Shown here piece after piece: positions 55,816 through 64,000 of a DNA stretch of 64,000 nt (positions are counted from its first letter, which is position 1; each line of letters opens with the position of its first letter). The position numbers were made by a program, and so were the translations under genes. The DNA is from Streptomyces candidus (GTDB taxonomy: Bacteria; Actinomycetota; Actinomycetes; Streptomycetales; Streptomycetaceae): positions 62,001 through 126,000 of the forward strand of contig NZ_JACHEM010000015.1 of the NCBI RefSeq assembly GCF_014207445.1, written 5' to 3'. The notes beneath the pieces are model-generated. The model had not been told where the DNA came from. It searched no databases and saw nothing but the letters and a program-made list of their open reading frames with translations.

Positions 55816-57831
55816 ATGTCCTTGCCCCATCAGCCGCGCGTCCGCACACCGGACCGGCCGCAGACCGGACAGATGATCGTCTGCGGGGACGACGCCCTGG
55901 CCCGGCGGCTGGCCGACGAACTGCGCGAGGTGTACGCCGAACACGTCACGCTGGTCGTTCCGGCGGGCCGAGGGGCGGCGGCCCCGGGCTCCGGCGGCCC
56001 GGGAACGGTCTCCGCGCTCGTCGGCCGGATGTCCTCCGCGGTCACCAGGAACGCACGGGCCGCCGCCCCGCCGTCCGGCCGCCCGTACACCGAGGACCTG
56101 CGGGTCCTGGAAGCGGCCGAACCGGACGACGTGACACTGGAAGCCGCCGGGATCGCGGAGGCCACCGCGCTCGCCCTCGTCTACGACGACGACGAACGCA
56201 ACATCCGGGCCGCGCTCGTCGCCCGCCGCCTCAATCCCCGGCTGCGCCTGGTGATCCGGCTCTACAACCGCAAACTGGGCCAGCACCTGGAGGAGCTCCT
56301 CGATCAGGCCGCCGCCGTCGCCGCCCCCGAGCTGGACCGGGCCGCCCTGGACGCCTCCACGACCGTGCTCTCCGACGCCGACACCGCGGCCCCGGCACTG
56401 GCCGCGACCGCCGTGGCGGGCACCCGAAAGATCGTCCACGCGGCCGGGCTGCTGCTGCGGGCCGTGGAACGCACCCCGCCGGGGCCCGGCCGGGTCGCCG
56501 ACCCAGGGCTGTGCACCCTGGCCCTGCTCTCCTCCACCACCCAGGACCCGGCCGGCGCCGAGGGCTCCGACCGCAGCGGCGGCGAAGCCCCCCAACTCCT
56601 TCCCGACGAACGAGCGGTGGCCGCCGCGACCGGCCGGGGCACCATCGTGCTGGAGGCGATCACCCACGCGTCCCCGGCGCCCGCCTCCCGGCTGCGCCGC
56701 CGCGCTACCAGCCGGGGGGTGCCGCTGGGCGAGCTGTTCTCACGCCGCTTCCGCTGGTCCCTGTTCGGCGCGCTGGCGGCTGTGCTCGCACTGTCCCTCG
56801 CCGCCTGGCGGATCACCGCGGACCACCCCCTGCACGCCGCGTACCTGATCCTGCTCGACGTCTTCTCCATCAACGACCCCGCCGTGGAGGAGTCGGCGGG
56901 CCGTCAGATCCTGCAGATCCTTTCCGGCTTCGCGGGTCTGCTGCTGCTCCCGCTGCTGGTGGCGGGCATCCTCGAAGCGTTCGGCACCTTCCGCAGCGCC
57001 TCCCAGCTGCGCCGCCCACCGCGCGGACTGTCCGGCCACGTCGTCCTGCTCGGCCTCGGAAAGGTCGGCACTCGGGTACTGGCGAACCTCCGCGAACTGG
57101 ACATCCCCGTGGTGTGCGTGGAGTCCGACCCGCTCGCCCGGGGGCTCGCCCTGGCCCGGCGGCACCGGGTGCCCGTGGTGCTCGGCGACGTCACCGACGA
57201 AGGCGTGCTCGAAGCCGCAAAAGTGCACCGCGCCCACGCCTTCCTCGCGCTGACCAGCCTCGACACCACCAACCTGGAAGCCGCCCTGTACGCCCGGTCG
57301 GTCAAGCCCGACCTCCGGGTGGCCCTGCGGCTCTACGACGACGACTTCGCCACCGCGGTCTTCCGCACCCTGCGCGCGGCCCACCCGGGCGCCCTCACCC
57401 GCAGCCGCAGCGTCTCCACCCTCGCCGCCCCCGCCTTCGCCGGGGCGATGATGGGCCGCCAGGTGCTCGGCGCGATACCGGTCGAGCGCCGGGTACTGCT
57501 GTTCGCCGCCCTGGACGTGGCCGGGCATCCCCTCCTCGAAGGCCGTACGGTCGCCGAGGCGTTCCGCGCCGGGGCCTGGCGGATCCTGGCCCTGGACCCC
57601 ACCGACGCCCGCGACCGCACCCCCGACCTCGCCTCCCCGAACGCCCGCGGGGACGCCGATGGCGCGTCCCCGCCGCCGGGACTGGTCTGGGACCTGCACC
57701 CCGGTTACGTGCTGCGTCCCGAGGACCGCGTCCTGCTGGCCACCACCCGGGGCGGTCTCGCGGAACTCCTCGTCCGCAGCGCGACCAGGCCCTCCGCGGC
57801 CGGCGGAGACGCCAGTCCCGTGCCGGGCTGA
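55816..57831 (+). CDS. Two-RCK (TrkA-N-like) membrane protein, channel-like but without a K+ filter
   Basis: A 671-residue protein. An N-terminal TrkA-N/RCK-like region (about 18-290) has MIVCGDDALARRLADELRE but lacks a clean GxGxxG. Two membrane helices follow at about 314-333 and 366-389. A second RCK domain has the intact NAD motif VVLLGLGKVGTRVLANL (GLGKVG at 413-418) and VVLGDVTDEGVLEAA. Between the helices, where a channel has its pore loop, there is LLDVFSINDPAVEESAG and no TVGYG-like filter. TrkA-like or CASTOR/POLLUX-like transport regulation is possible. ATG at 55816 has no clear Shine-Dalgarno, though GGGGGAG lies about 18 bases upstream. Confidence 0.8.
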   Translation: MSLPHQPRVRTPDRPQTGQMIVCGDDALARRLADELREVYAEHVTLVVPAGRGAAAPGSGGPGTVSALVGRMSSAVTRNARAAAPPSGRPYTEDLRVLEAAEPDDVTLEAAGIAEATALALVYDDDERNIRAALVARRLNPRLRLVIRLYNRKLGQHLEELLDQAAAVAAPELDRAALDASTTVLSDADTAAPALAATAVAGTRKIVHAAGLLLRAVERTPPGPGRVADPGLCTLALLSSTTQDPAGAEGSDRSGGEAPQLLPDERAVAAATGRGTIVLEAITHASPAPASRLRRRATSRGVPLGELFSRRFRWSLFGALAAVLALSLAAWRITADHPLHAAYLILLDVFSINDPAVEESAGRQILQILSGFAGLLLLPLLVAGILEAFGTFRSASQLRRPPRGLSGHVVLLGLGKVGTRVLANLRELDIPVVCVESDPLARGLALARRHRVPVVLGDVTDEGVLEAAKVHRAHAFLALTSLDTTNLEAALYARSVKPDLRVALRLYDDDFATAVFRTLRAAHPGALTRSRSVSTLAAPAFAGAMMGRQVLGAIPVERRVLLFAALDVAGHPLLEGRTVAEAFRAGAWRILALDPTDARDRTPDLASPNARGDADGASPPPGLVWDLHPGYVLRPEDRVLLATTRGGLAELLVRSATRPSAAGGDASPVPG

Positions 57832-57863
57832 AAGTCTCCGGCCGTGTCCACGGACGGCGGAGC

Positions 57864-57896
57864 GCCGGCCCCGGCCGGGCCGCAGCCGGGGCCGGC
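57864..57896 (+). terminator. Hairpin terminator after two-RCK gene
   Basis: Perfect 12-bp arms (57864-57875 and 57885-57896) with a nine-base loop, 32 nt after the stop codon. Confidence 0.82.
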
Positions 57897-57912
57897 CCGG
57901 TCCCGCCGACGG

Positions 57913-58272
57913 TCAGCGCAGGCTGAGCAGCGGCACCTTCCGTACGAGAGCGGGGTGCAGCGCGGCCGGCGCCACCGCGGTGGGCCCGCCGGCCGACACG
58001 CCGGCCACGGCATCGACCCGCTGGATGCCCAGGTGCGCGCAGAGCCCGGACACCGCGCCGGCGAACCCCGTGGGCGAGGTGCCGGTCGACACCGGGGTAC
58101 GCCCGCAGCCCGGCCGGGAGGGTGCCAGCACGGTGCAGCCGGCAGCGGCGGACACCTCCTCGCCGCGCGGCGGGCCGGCCCGCAGATGGCCGCCGTGCAG
58201 GAGGACGACGGCAGCCGGACCGTCCCGCCGGTCCAGCCGGTACTCGACGGGTCCGTTCGCCAACTCCACCAC
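57913..58272 (-). pseudogene. Truncated alpha/beta hydrolase remnant
   Basis: About 119 residues covering only the first half of an alpha/beta hydrolase: PAAVVLLHGGHLRAG (oxyanion region), VLAPSRPGCGRTP and the nucleophile elbow AVAGVSAGGPTAV (GVSAGG). The frame stops shortly after. The acid and His of the triad and the lid region are missing, and only 81 bases separate it from the convergent two-RCK gene, so the rest is deleted rather than frameshifted. No good ribosome-binding site; GTG at 58272 is the likeliest old start. It lies downstream of the AAA ATPase on the same strand. Confidence 0.7.
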
Positions 58273-58309
58273 CTGCGTGGCGCTTGGTCCCCGCGCACGA
58301 CTCGCGTCA

Positions 58310-61300
58310 TCACAGGTCCTCCGCCCCGGTCGCGGGTGTGCACGGTACACCGCGAAAGCCCGGCCGTCCCGTCGGCGGGCCCGGCCACAGGTCCTGTCCC
58401 GCCGACCGTACGATCGCCGATTCCACGGCCGCGATCCGGTCGGCCAGCAGCCCCAGGGCGGCCACCGCCCGCCCGATCCCGTCCTCGCCCGTCCCGCCGA
58501 GCGCCTGGCGCCGCACGTACGACGTGGTGATCTGCGACCAGCGGGCCGCCTGCTCAGGGGTGAGGGTGCCGCGCAGGGCGGCGAGCTTGAGCAGACTGGA
58601 CTCGGCACCGGTGGTGAGGGTCTGCGCCTCGCCCGTGTAGTGGTCGTCCACGACCGCGGCCAGCTCGGCGTCGTTCATGACGGGGCTGATCCGCTGCACG
58701 ATCTTGTTCAGGTTGCGGTACGAACCCTGCAGCAGGAACGGCGGCTCGGTACGCGAGGCGTCGGCCTGCGCGGCCGAGGCGATGTACGCCCCGTTCACGG
58801 CGAGTACGGTCGCGCGTGCGGTCAGCAGGTGGCGCAGCACGGCGAGGACGCGGTCCAGCTCGGCGGGCGCGTACGAGTGCACGAGCCGGTCGGCGCGCGC
58901 GCTCGGATCGCCCTCGGCGAGCCGCACCAGCAGGTCCAGGTCGGTGCGGTCGCGCCCGGCCAGCGGGGCGAGCACCGGGTGCGAGGTGAGGGCGTTCTCC
59001 ACGAAGCTGGTGGCGAACGCGTCCTCCTTGCCTGTCAGTACGTCGCCCAGGTTCCACACGTCCGCCCGGTTGGCGAGCATGTCCGGGATGTGGAAACGCT
59101 GCCCCGACCCGGTGTACGGGTTGCCGGCCATGCACACGGCGAAGCGCTTGCCGCGCAGGTCGTGGCCGTTGAGGGTGCGGGTCGCGTCGCACAGGGGGAT
59201 GAACTTCTGGAGCAGCTCGGGCGAGGTGTGCTGGATGTCGTCCAGGTAGAGGAGCGTGTTGTTCCCGGCCGCCAGCGCGAACGCGATCTTCTCGACCTCC
59301 CGGCGGGCGGTCGCGTTCGGGGCCTCGGCCGGGTCGAGCGAGGTGACGGAATGCCCCAGCGCGGGCCCGTCGACCTTCACCAGCAGCATGCCGAGCCGCT
59401 CCGCCACGTACTCCATCAGCGTCGTCTTGCCGTAACCGGGCGGCGACAGGAGGAGCAGCAGACCGCTGCTGTCGGTGCGCCGGGCGTCGCCGGCCGTGCC
59501 GATCTGCTGGGCGAGGCTGTCGCCGATCAGCGGCAGGTACACCTCGTCGACGAGCCGGTTGCGAACGAACGCCGACATCACCCGGGGCCGGAACTCCGCC
59601 AGCCGCAGCCGCTCCCGTTCGGTGGCCACCAGAGCGGCCCGCAGCTTCTGGTACGCACGGAACCCGGGCACGGTGCACTCCGCGAACTCGGTCGTCCTGA
59701 ACAGGAATTCGTCGAGACGCAGGGGCAGGGAGCGGGTTCGGCGGTCGATACGCGGGTGGTCGCCGAGGAGTCCGGTGACCGTGGCGGTGAGCGGGGCGTC
59801 CATCTCGTACCGGGACAGCCCGGGGCACAGCTCGACGGCGACGGCCTCGGCGAGGTCGCCGGGGTCGGCCTCCTCGCCGGACGCGACAGCGTAGGACGTG
59901 AGCCAGCCCTCCACGAGCCGCTGCGCGGGCGCGAGCTGCCCGGCCTCCAGATGCGTGCGCACGTCCTCCTCGTAAGGGCAGGTGCCGACCGTGCGGCGGA
60001 ACTTGTCGAGCAGCGTGCGGGCGGACGCGCTGACCGCGAAGGAGGGCCCGGTGGCCAGCTCCTCCACGAGGTACGCGGCGGCGCCCGCCTCGTCCCGCGC
60101 GGGGTGCCGGGGAGTGCCGGCCGGTGCGTCGCGCAGCGCGAAATCCCTTATCGATTCCGCGAGTTCCTCGCGCAGCGCGTCGAGGGCCGGCGAGCCACCG
60201 AAGGCTTCCCTGGCCCGTACCAGGGAGCGTGCCTGGCGGGCCCAGATCTCCCGCGCGGCGCCCGGGACGCCGTACGCCCAGAACAGCTGTGCCTTCGCGC
60301 GCGCGGCGGCCCGGTGGCCCAGCAGGCCCGCGCCGTCGCACAGACGCAGGACGGTACGGAGGATCTTTGCCGCGTCGTGGTCGTGGACGCCCCGCTCGTA
60401 CCCCTCGTCGTACGCGGCCTCGGCGCTCCGGCGCACCAGGGCGGGCAGGTCCTCCTCCGCGGCGAGTTTCCGTGTGCCGTGCTCGGCCAGCAGACGGGCC
60501 GCCAGGTACTCCGACCGGTACACCCGGCCCGACTCCGACACCAGCGGCTGGTCCCAGTGGGCGCGGGTGGCCGCGAAGGCCGGGTCGGTGACGGGGGAGC
60601 GGTAGTCGGTCCCGGTCAGGGCGAAGGCCAGGGTGCCGTCGTCGTGCGGCACCAGGGTGAGTTCCGGGGCGCGGGTGGAGACCGCGAAGCGGTGGCGGCC
60701 CAGCCGCAGGGTGCCGCCGCCGTCCGCGTACAGGTCCGTGCGGTCGCGCAGCGCCCGGCCCGCCTCCTGGCGGGCCGCCTTGAGCCGCCCCTCCAGCTCC
60801 CCGGCCCGTACCGCCTCACCTGCTTCGCGCAGCTCCTCGACGGCGCGGCGCACCTTCGCAGCCATCGGGTCGGAGGCGAAGCAGGTGTGCACCGCGTCGG
60901 CGGAGTCGAGTCCCGCGGCGCGCCGGACCAGTGCCTCCAGCGCCCGCCCGGCGGACGCGGCGAGCTGCGCGGCGCGGCGGGCACGGGCGTCCTGGAGGGT
61001 CTGCTTACGGGCGTGGAAGGTGTCGTACACCTCGCCGCGCTGCCGCTCGACCTCGGCGAGGAAGTCCTCGTGATCGGCGAAACGCGCTTCGAGGTTCTCC
61101 CATTGGAGCATGAGGGAAGCCAGTTGGGTGTCGCAGTGCTCCGGCGTGCGGGCCGCGGAGAGCGCCCCGGCCACCGACTGGCCCAGCAGCGCGAACTCGG
61201 CGGCGAACTCCGCCCGGCCCTCCCGGTCGAGCAGTGTGCGCCGGCGGTTCTCCAGCCCCGCGCGGGACCGGTTGACGCCGCCCAGCACCTCGGCGATGCG

Positions 61301-63346
61301 CTCCAGGACGACGGTGCGCACCGTCGCGTCCGCGATGTCGAGACCGGCGACGACTTCGGTCAACGCCCGCAGCCCCTGCGCCTGTTCGTCCAGCCGCGCG
61401 TTGACCTGACCTGCCTCGGCCACCGTGCCGATCGCCTCGCCGTCGGCGGTCAGCCGCTCCACCTGGGCGTGGTACCCGGCGAACGCCCCGTCCCGCCGAA
61501 GGAAGGCGACGGCGCGCTGCCCCGCCGACGCCAGCTCCGCTCCGGCCTCCTCGGCGAGCGTGTCGATGCGGGCGGTGTCCGCGTACCGCATCTCCTTCAG
61601 CGTCACCAGGTGCCCCTGCGCCTGCCGCAGCCCGGTGATCCGTGCCACCCACTGCTCGGCGGACGCGGGCGCCTCGCCGCGCGACTGCCGTATCAGCCTG
61701 GTGAGGTGGGCGGCCGACGTGTCGAGAGCCTCGTGTGCCTGCCGCATCAGTGCCGTGACGGTCCCGAACTCCTCCAGCACCTGTACGGCCGTGGCCCGCA
61801 CGCCCTCCAGCGGGGCGCGCAGATCGAGGGCATCCTCGTCGCCGAGCCAGTGGAACCGGTCGGCGGCCCGCCGGCAGGCGGCGACCAGTGCCTCGTACAT
61901 CTCCCCGGTCGGCGTGGTGCTGCGGGCCTGCTCGGCGACCGACAGACACTCCGACACGCCCCGGACCAGATCCGGGTTGCCGATCCGGGCGAGCGGCCCG
62001 GCACCGGTGGGCGCGGTCGCCGCGTACAGGTCGGACACGTACGGGCTGTGCCACCGCTGCACCTGGTGGATGCGGCCGGGCTCCCCGGCGCGCAGGGTCA
62101 GCAGCGTCCCGTCGTCGAAGCGCGCGTATCCGTCGCAGGTGAGCGGCGTCGGGACCTGCTTGCGGACGAGGTGGTACGCCAGGAGCAGGGTGCGGCCGGC
62201 CGTGCGGGCGTGGAACGCGAACAGTACGTCCTCGCCGTTGGGGGAGCGCACCGCCCGCTCGAACTCCAGCTCCGCGGTGTCCGCGTCGAACGCCTTCACC
62301 GTGCCGGAGGCCAGACAGTAGCCGCCGGGGAAGACGACGCCCTGGTCGTCGGGGAGCCGACGGCAGGACTGCCCGATGCCGTCGAGCCGCACGACGGTGC
62401 CCAGCAGGGAGTGGAAGACGAGGTAGCGGGTGGTCTCCTCCTTGTACGGGCGGACCCGCAGCAGCAGGAGAGCGCCGACCCGGGCGTACGCGACCTCGGC
62501 GTCGGCGAGGGCCTGGAGCGGCTCGTCGACCGGCTCGGAGTGGATGCCGTCGGGAGTCTCGGTGTCGTCGTCGGTCTTGACGGTGAGGGAACCGCCGACG
62601 GTGGACAGGAACACGCTGCCGCCGTCGAGGGACAGGTGCGGGTGACGGCCGAGCACCTGGTCCTCACGGGCCGCCGGGACCCAGGTGACGTCGTGCGACG
62701 GCGGGAAGACGTGGTCGCGTTCGCCGCGCGCGTCCAGGAAACGGGCCTCGCCCGATGGGGAGAGGGTCCAGCGCAGCACCCGGATGTCCGCGGCCTTCTC
62801 ACCCGTCTGGAAGACCGCCAGCAACTTGCCTTCCAAGCGGCGCAGTTGCAGCAGACGTGCGCCCCGGTAGTAGCGGTACAGAGCGGCGAACTCCGCGGTG
62901 AACGCGGGGTCGTCGAGCAGGCCGGGGACGGCATCGCGCGGAAGGGGGGCGAGGGCGCGGTCGTACAGGGCGAAGACGTCGTCGACCAAGACCTGCGGGC
63001 CGGGCGGTCCGGACCGGTTGAAGCCGAGGAGGAGCACGTCACCGACGGCGACGACGTCGCGAGGGGTGCACACCGGCCCGGTACGCAGCCGGTCGGTGCC
63101 GGTGAGGGTGAGGTCGGTCGAGCCGAACTCGGCGATACGGGCGGCGTCGAGGGCCTCCGCCCGGCGGGCCAGTTCCCGCGCCTGGGCCGCGAGGCGGTCG
63201 CGGAGGACTTCGTAGGTGCCACGGTCCATACCGGGGGAGCCGTCCACCGCGGGCCCGTCCACCGCCGAGTCGCCCACTACGGGGCCGTCCGCCTCCGTAC
63301 CGTCCCGAAGACCGCCCCGGTCTGCCGCCGTCGTCGCCTGGGTCAT
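58310..63346 (-). CDS. Giant AAA ATPase of the 'DNA repair ATPase' (DUF3686-like) family
   Basis: A 1678-residue cytoplasmic protein. About 30-460 is beta-rich (for example VLRWTLSPSGEARFLDARGERDHVFPPSHDVTW and the GGSVFLSTVGGSLTVKTDDD stretch), resembling a propeller-like or repeat domain. About 480-860 is largely helical with long coiled-coil segments (AQGLRALTEVVAGLD, NRRRTLLDREGRAEFAAEF). The AAA module is C-terminal: Walker A SPPGYGKTTL (Lys about 1307), Walker B NTLLYLDDIQHTS, then CMAGNPYTGSGQRF and RADVWNLGD as sensor regions. ATG at 63346 has GGAGG upstream. It is downstream of a flotillin-like gene with 111 nt between them. Confidence 0.85.
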   Translation of the reverse strand: MTQATTAADRGGLRDGTEADGPVVGDSAVDGPAVDGSPGMDRGTYEVLRDRLAAQARELARRAEALDAARIAEFGSTDLTLTGTDRLRTGPVCTPRDVVAVGDVLLLGFNRSGPPGPQVLVDDVFALYDRALAPLPRDAVPGLLDDPAFTAEFAALYRYYRGARLLQLRRLEGKLLAVFQTGEKAADIRVLRWTLSPSGEARFLDARGERDHVFPPSHDVTWVPAAREDQVLGRHPHLSLDGGSVFLSTVGGSLTVKTDDDTETPDGIHSEPVDEPLQALADAEVAYARVGALLLLRVRPYKEETTRYLVFHSLLGTVVRLDGIGQSCRRLPDDQGVVFPGGYCLASGTVKAFDADTAELEFERAVRSPNGEDVLFAFHARTAGRTLLLAYHLVRKQVPTPLTCDGYARFDDGTLLTLRAGEPGRIHQVQRWHSPYVSDLYAATAPTGAGPLARIGNPDLVRGVSECLSVAEQARSTTPTGEMYEALVAACRRAADRFHWLGDEDALDLRAPLEGVRATAVQVLEEFGTVTALMRQAHEALDTSAAHLTRLIRQSRGEAPASAEQWVARITGLRQAQGHLVTLKEMRYADTARIDTLAEEAGAELASAGQRAVAFLRRDGAFAGYHAQVERLTADGEAIGTVAEAGQVNARLDEQAQGLRALTEVVAGLDIADATVRTVVLERIAEVLGGVNRSRAGLENRRRTLLDREGRAEFAAEFALLGQSVAGALSAARTPEHCDTQLASLMLQWENLEARFADHEDFLAEVERQRGEVYDTFHARKQTLQDARARRAAQLAASAGRALEALVRRAAGLDSADAVHTCFASDPMAAKVRRAVEELREAGEAVRAGELEGRLKAARQEAGRALRDRTDLYADGGGTLRLGRHRFAVSTRAPELTLVPHDDGTLAFALTGTDYRSPVTDPAFAATRAHWDQPLVSESGRVYRSEYLAARLLAEHGTRKLAAEEDLPALVRRSAEAAYDEGYERGVHDHDAAKILRTVLRLCDGAGLLGHRAAARAKAQLFWAYGVPGAAREIWARQARSLVRAREAFGGSPALDALREELAESIRDFALRDAPAGTPRHPARDEAGAAAYLVEELATGPSFAVSASARTLLDKFRRTVGTCPYEEDVRTHLEAGQLAPAQRLVEGWLTSYAVASGEEADPGDLAEAVAVELCPGLSRYEMDAPLTATVTGLLGDHPRIDRRTRSLPLRLDEFLFRTTEFAECTVPGFRAYQKLRAALVATERERLRLAEFRPRVMSAFVRNRLVDEVYLPLIGDSLAQQIGTAGDARRTDSSGLLLLLSPPGYGKTTLMEYVAERLGMLLVKVDGPALGHSVTSLDPAEAPNATARREVEKIAFALAAGNNTLLYLDDIQHTSPELLQKFIPLCDATRTLNGHDLRGKRFAVCMAGNPYTGSGQRFHIPDMLANRADVWNLGDVLTGKEDAFATSFVENALTSHPVLAPLAGRDRTDLDLLVRLAEGDPSARADRLVHSYAPAELDRVLAVLRHLLTARATVLAVNGAYIASAAQADASRTEPPFLLQGSYRNLNKIVQRISPVMNDAELAAVVDDHYTGEAQTLTTGAESSLLKLAALRGTLTPEQAARWSQITTSYVRRQALGGTGEDGIGRAVAALGLLADRIAAVESAIVRSAGQDLWPGPPTGRPGFRGVPCTPATGAEDL

Positions 63347-63391
63347 CGCTGGTGCCTCCGGGGTGCGTGGTCTGCGTGGTGTGCGAGGTGC

Positions 63392-63417
63392 GGGTGGCGG
63401 GGCGGGGGTTGGGGGGG
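63392..63417 (+). other. G-run cluster (potential G-quadruplex)
   Basis: Four runs of three to seven G with loops of one to four bases occur on the + strand in the gap between the flotillin-like gene and the AAA ATPase gene. This is the template strand of the operon, so any quadruplex would form in DNA rather than in the mRNA. Confidence 0.45.
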
Positions 63418-63457
63418 CGGACACTCCGCCGTTGCTGCTCCCCCCGGCCCGCCCCGT

Positions 63458-64000
63458 CTAGAGCGCCGCTGCGCCGTTGAGGCCGCTCGCAGGACGCCCG
63501 GGCGCGGTGTCCGGAGCCTTCGGCGGCGTCACCGTGCCCAGTTCCGTCACTGGCATGTCCGCCAGCCCCAGCTCCCGTGCCCTGGTGAGGAGTTGTTCGA
63601 GCTGTCCGGAGGCGAGGGAGCCCCCGCCGCCCGACATCAGCTTCATCAGCAGCGCCGACACCGTCAGGTTCTGCACGTCCCCCGTGCTCACCGGTCCCAG
63701 TACCCGGGTCAGGTCCTCGGTGAAGGACCCCGTGCCGTCCAGCCACGGTGCGGCCAGCGCCTGGGCGGTCTGCGAGTTCTGCACGAAACCGTCCAGACTC
63801 CGGCCCATCGAGATCGACGACATCAACCGGTCGAAGAACACGGACTCCCCGCCCACGATGCTGATGTCCGCGCTCTCCAGCCCGGTCGCCAGCACCGTCG
63901 CCTGCGCCTCCGCGATCTGCCGCTGGACGTCGAGACCAGCCAGCCGGACGGCCTTGTCCGCCTCCAGCCGCAGCCGGAACTCCTCATGCGTACGGGACGC
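63458..64000 (-). CDS. Flotillin/SPFH (band 7) family protein, C-terminal part (5' end outside window)
   Basis: The last 180 codons are visible and the gene continues past the right edge. The visible part starts in the alanine- and glutamate-rich helical region typical of flotillins (HEEFRLRLEADKAVRLAGLDVQRQIAEAQATVLATGLE). It continues with DISIVGGESVFFDRLMSSISMGRSLDGFVQNS and a small C-terminal domain (SVSALLMKLMSG...GQLEQLLTRARELGLADMPVTELG). Flotillins scaffold membrane microdomains. It precedes the giant AAA ATPase on the same strand, so the two are probably co-transcribed. Confidence 0.75.
   Translation of the reverse strand, partial: ASRTHEEFRLRLEADKAVRLAGLDVQRQIAEAQATVLATGLESADISIVGGESVFFDRLMSSISMGRSLDGFVQNSQTAQALAAPWLDGTGSFTEDLTRVLGPVSTGDVQNLTVSALLMKLMSGGGGSLASGQLEQLLTRARELGLADMPVTELGTVTPPKAPDTAPGRPASGLNGAAAL

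Overview
The window is high-GC DNA (roughly 70 percent or more) with GTG and TTG starts, many 4-nt start/stop overlaps, and promoters whose -10 box sits 6-7 nt before the start codon. Together with the gene content (SoxR-like box, PIG-L deacetylase, actinobacterial ABC importers, a bL37-type mini ribosomal protein, a CobG/CbiD cobalamin cluster) this points to a Streptomyces-like actinobacterium and a chromosomal rather than mobile segment. I see no rRNA, tRNA, CRISPR array, transposase, integrase or phage gene.

Layout. 1-7.6 kb: the 3' end of a GH18 glycosidase, an alpha/beta hydrolase, an MFS exporter divergent from a LacI regulator with a double palindromic operator between them, a PcaF-like thiolase, thioredoxin and a flavin disulfide reductase. 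7.6-13 kb: a secreted cupin, a secreted SGNH esterase, the threonine catabolic pair tdh-kbl and a translationally coupled LysR regulator. 13-19.3 kb: an ABC exporter behind a SoxR-type promoter, an HxlR regulator fused to a redoxin domain, a nucleoside deaminase, RlmG, a TPR protein and a pirin. 19.4-27.4 kb: an ATP-grasp ligase paired with a CocE-type hydrolase, then an osmoprotectant (OpuC-type) ABC importer whose ATPase is on the opposite strand with a voltage-gated-type ion channel. 27.5-33.2 kb: a proline iminopeptidase, a PIG-L deacetylase and a three-gene acyl-CoA dehydrogenase operon behind a TetR-like box. 33.3-38.5 kb: a five-gene dipeptide/nickel-family ABC importer with an AT-rich, Nur-like control region.

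38.5-42.5 kb: a small membrane protein, a secreted GDPD/PI-PLC-like protein, a DUF779 protein, phosphoglucomutase and the tiny bL37 gene. 42.7-54.2 kb: cobalamin genes cobL, cobM, cbiD, cobK, cobIJ, cobH, cobG and cobN, with a B12 riboswitch in front of cobN. These cover precorrin-2 to hydrogenobyrinic acid plus the large chelatase subunit; CobB and the small chelatase subunits are absent. 54.3-58.3 kb: a CPA1 antiporter divergent from a two-RCK membrane protein, and a truncated hydrolase remnant. 58.3-64 kb: a 1678-residue AAA ATPase downstream of a flotillin/SPFH gene that runs off the window.

The most interesting points for follow-up are the giant AAA ATPase/flotillin pair, the ATP-grasp/CocE pair, the HxlR-redoxin fusion beside a SoxR-type promoter, and the two-RCK membrane protein that lacks a potassium filter.
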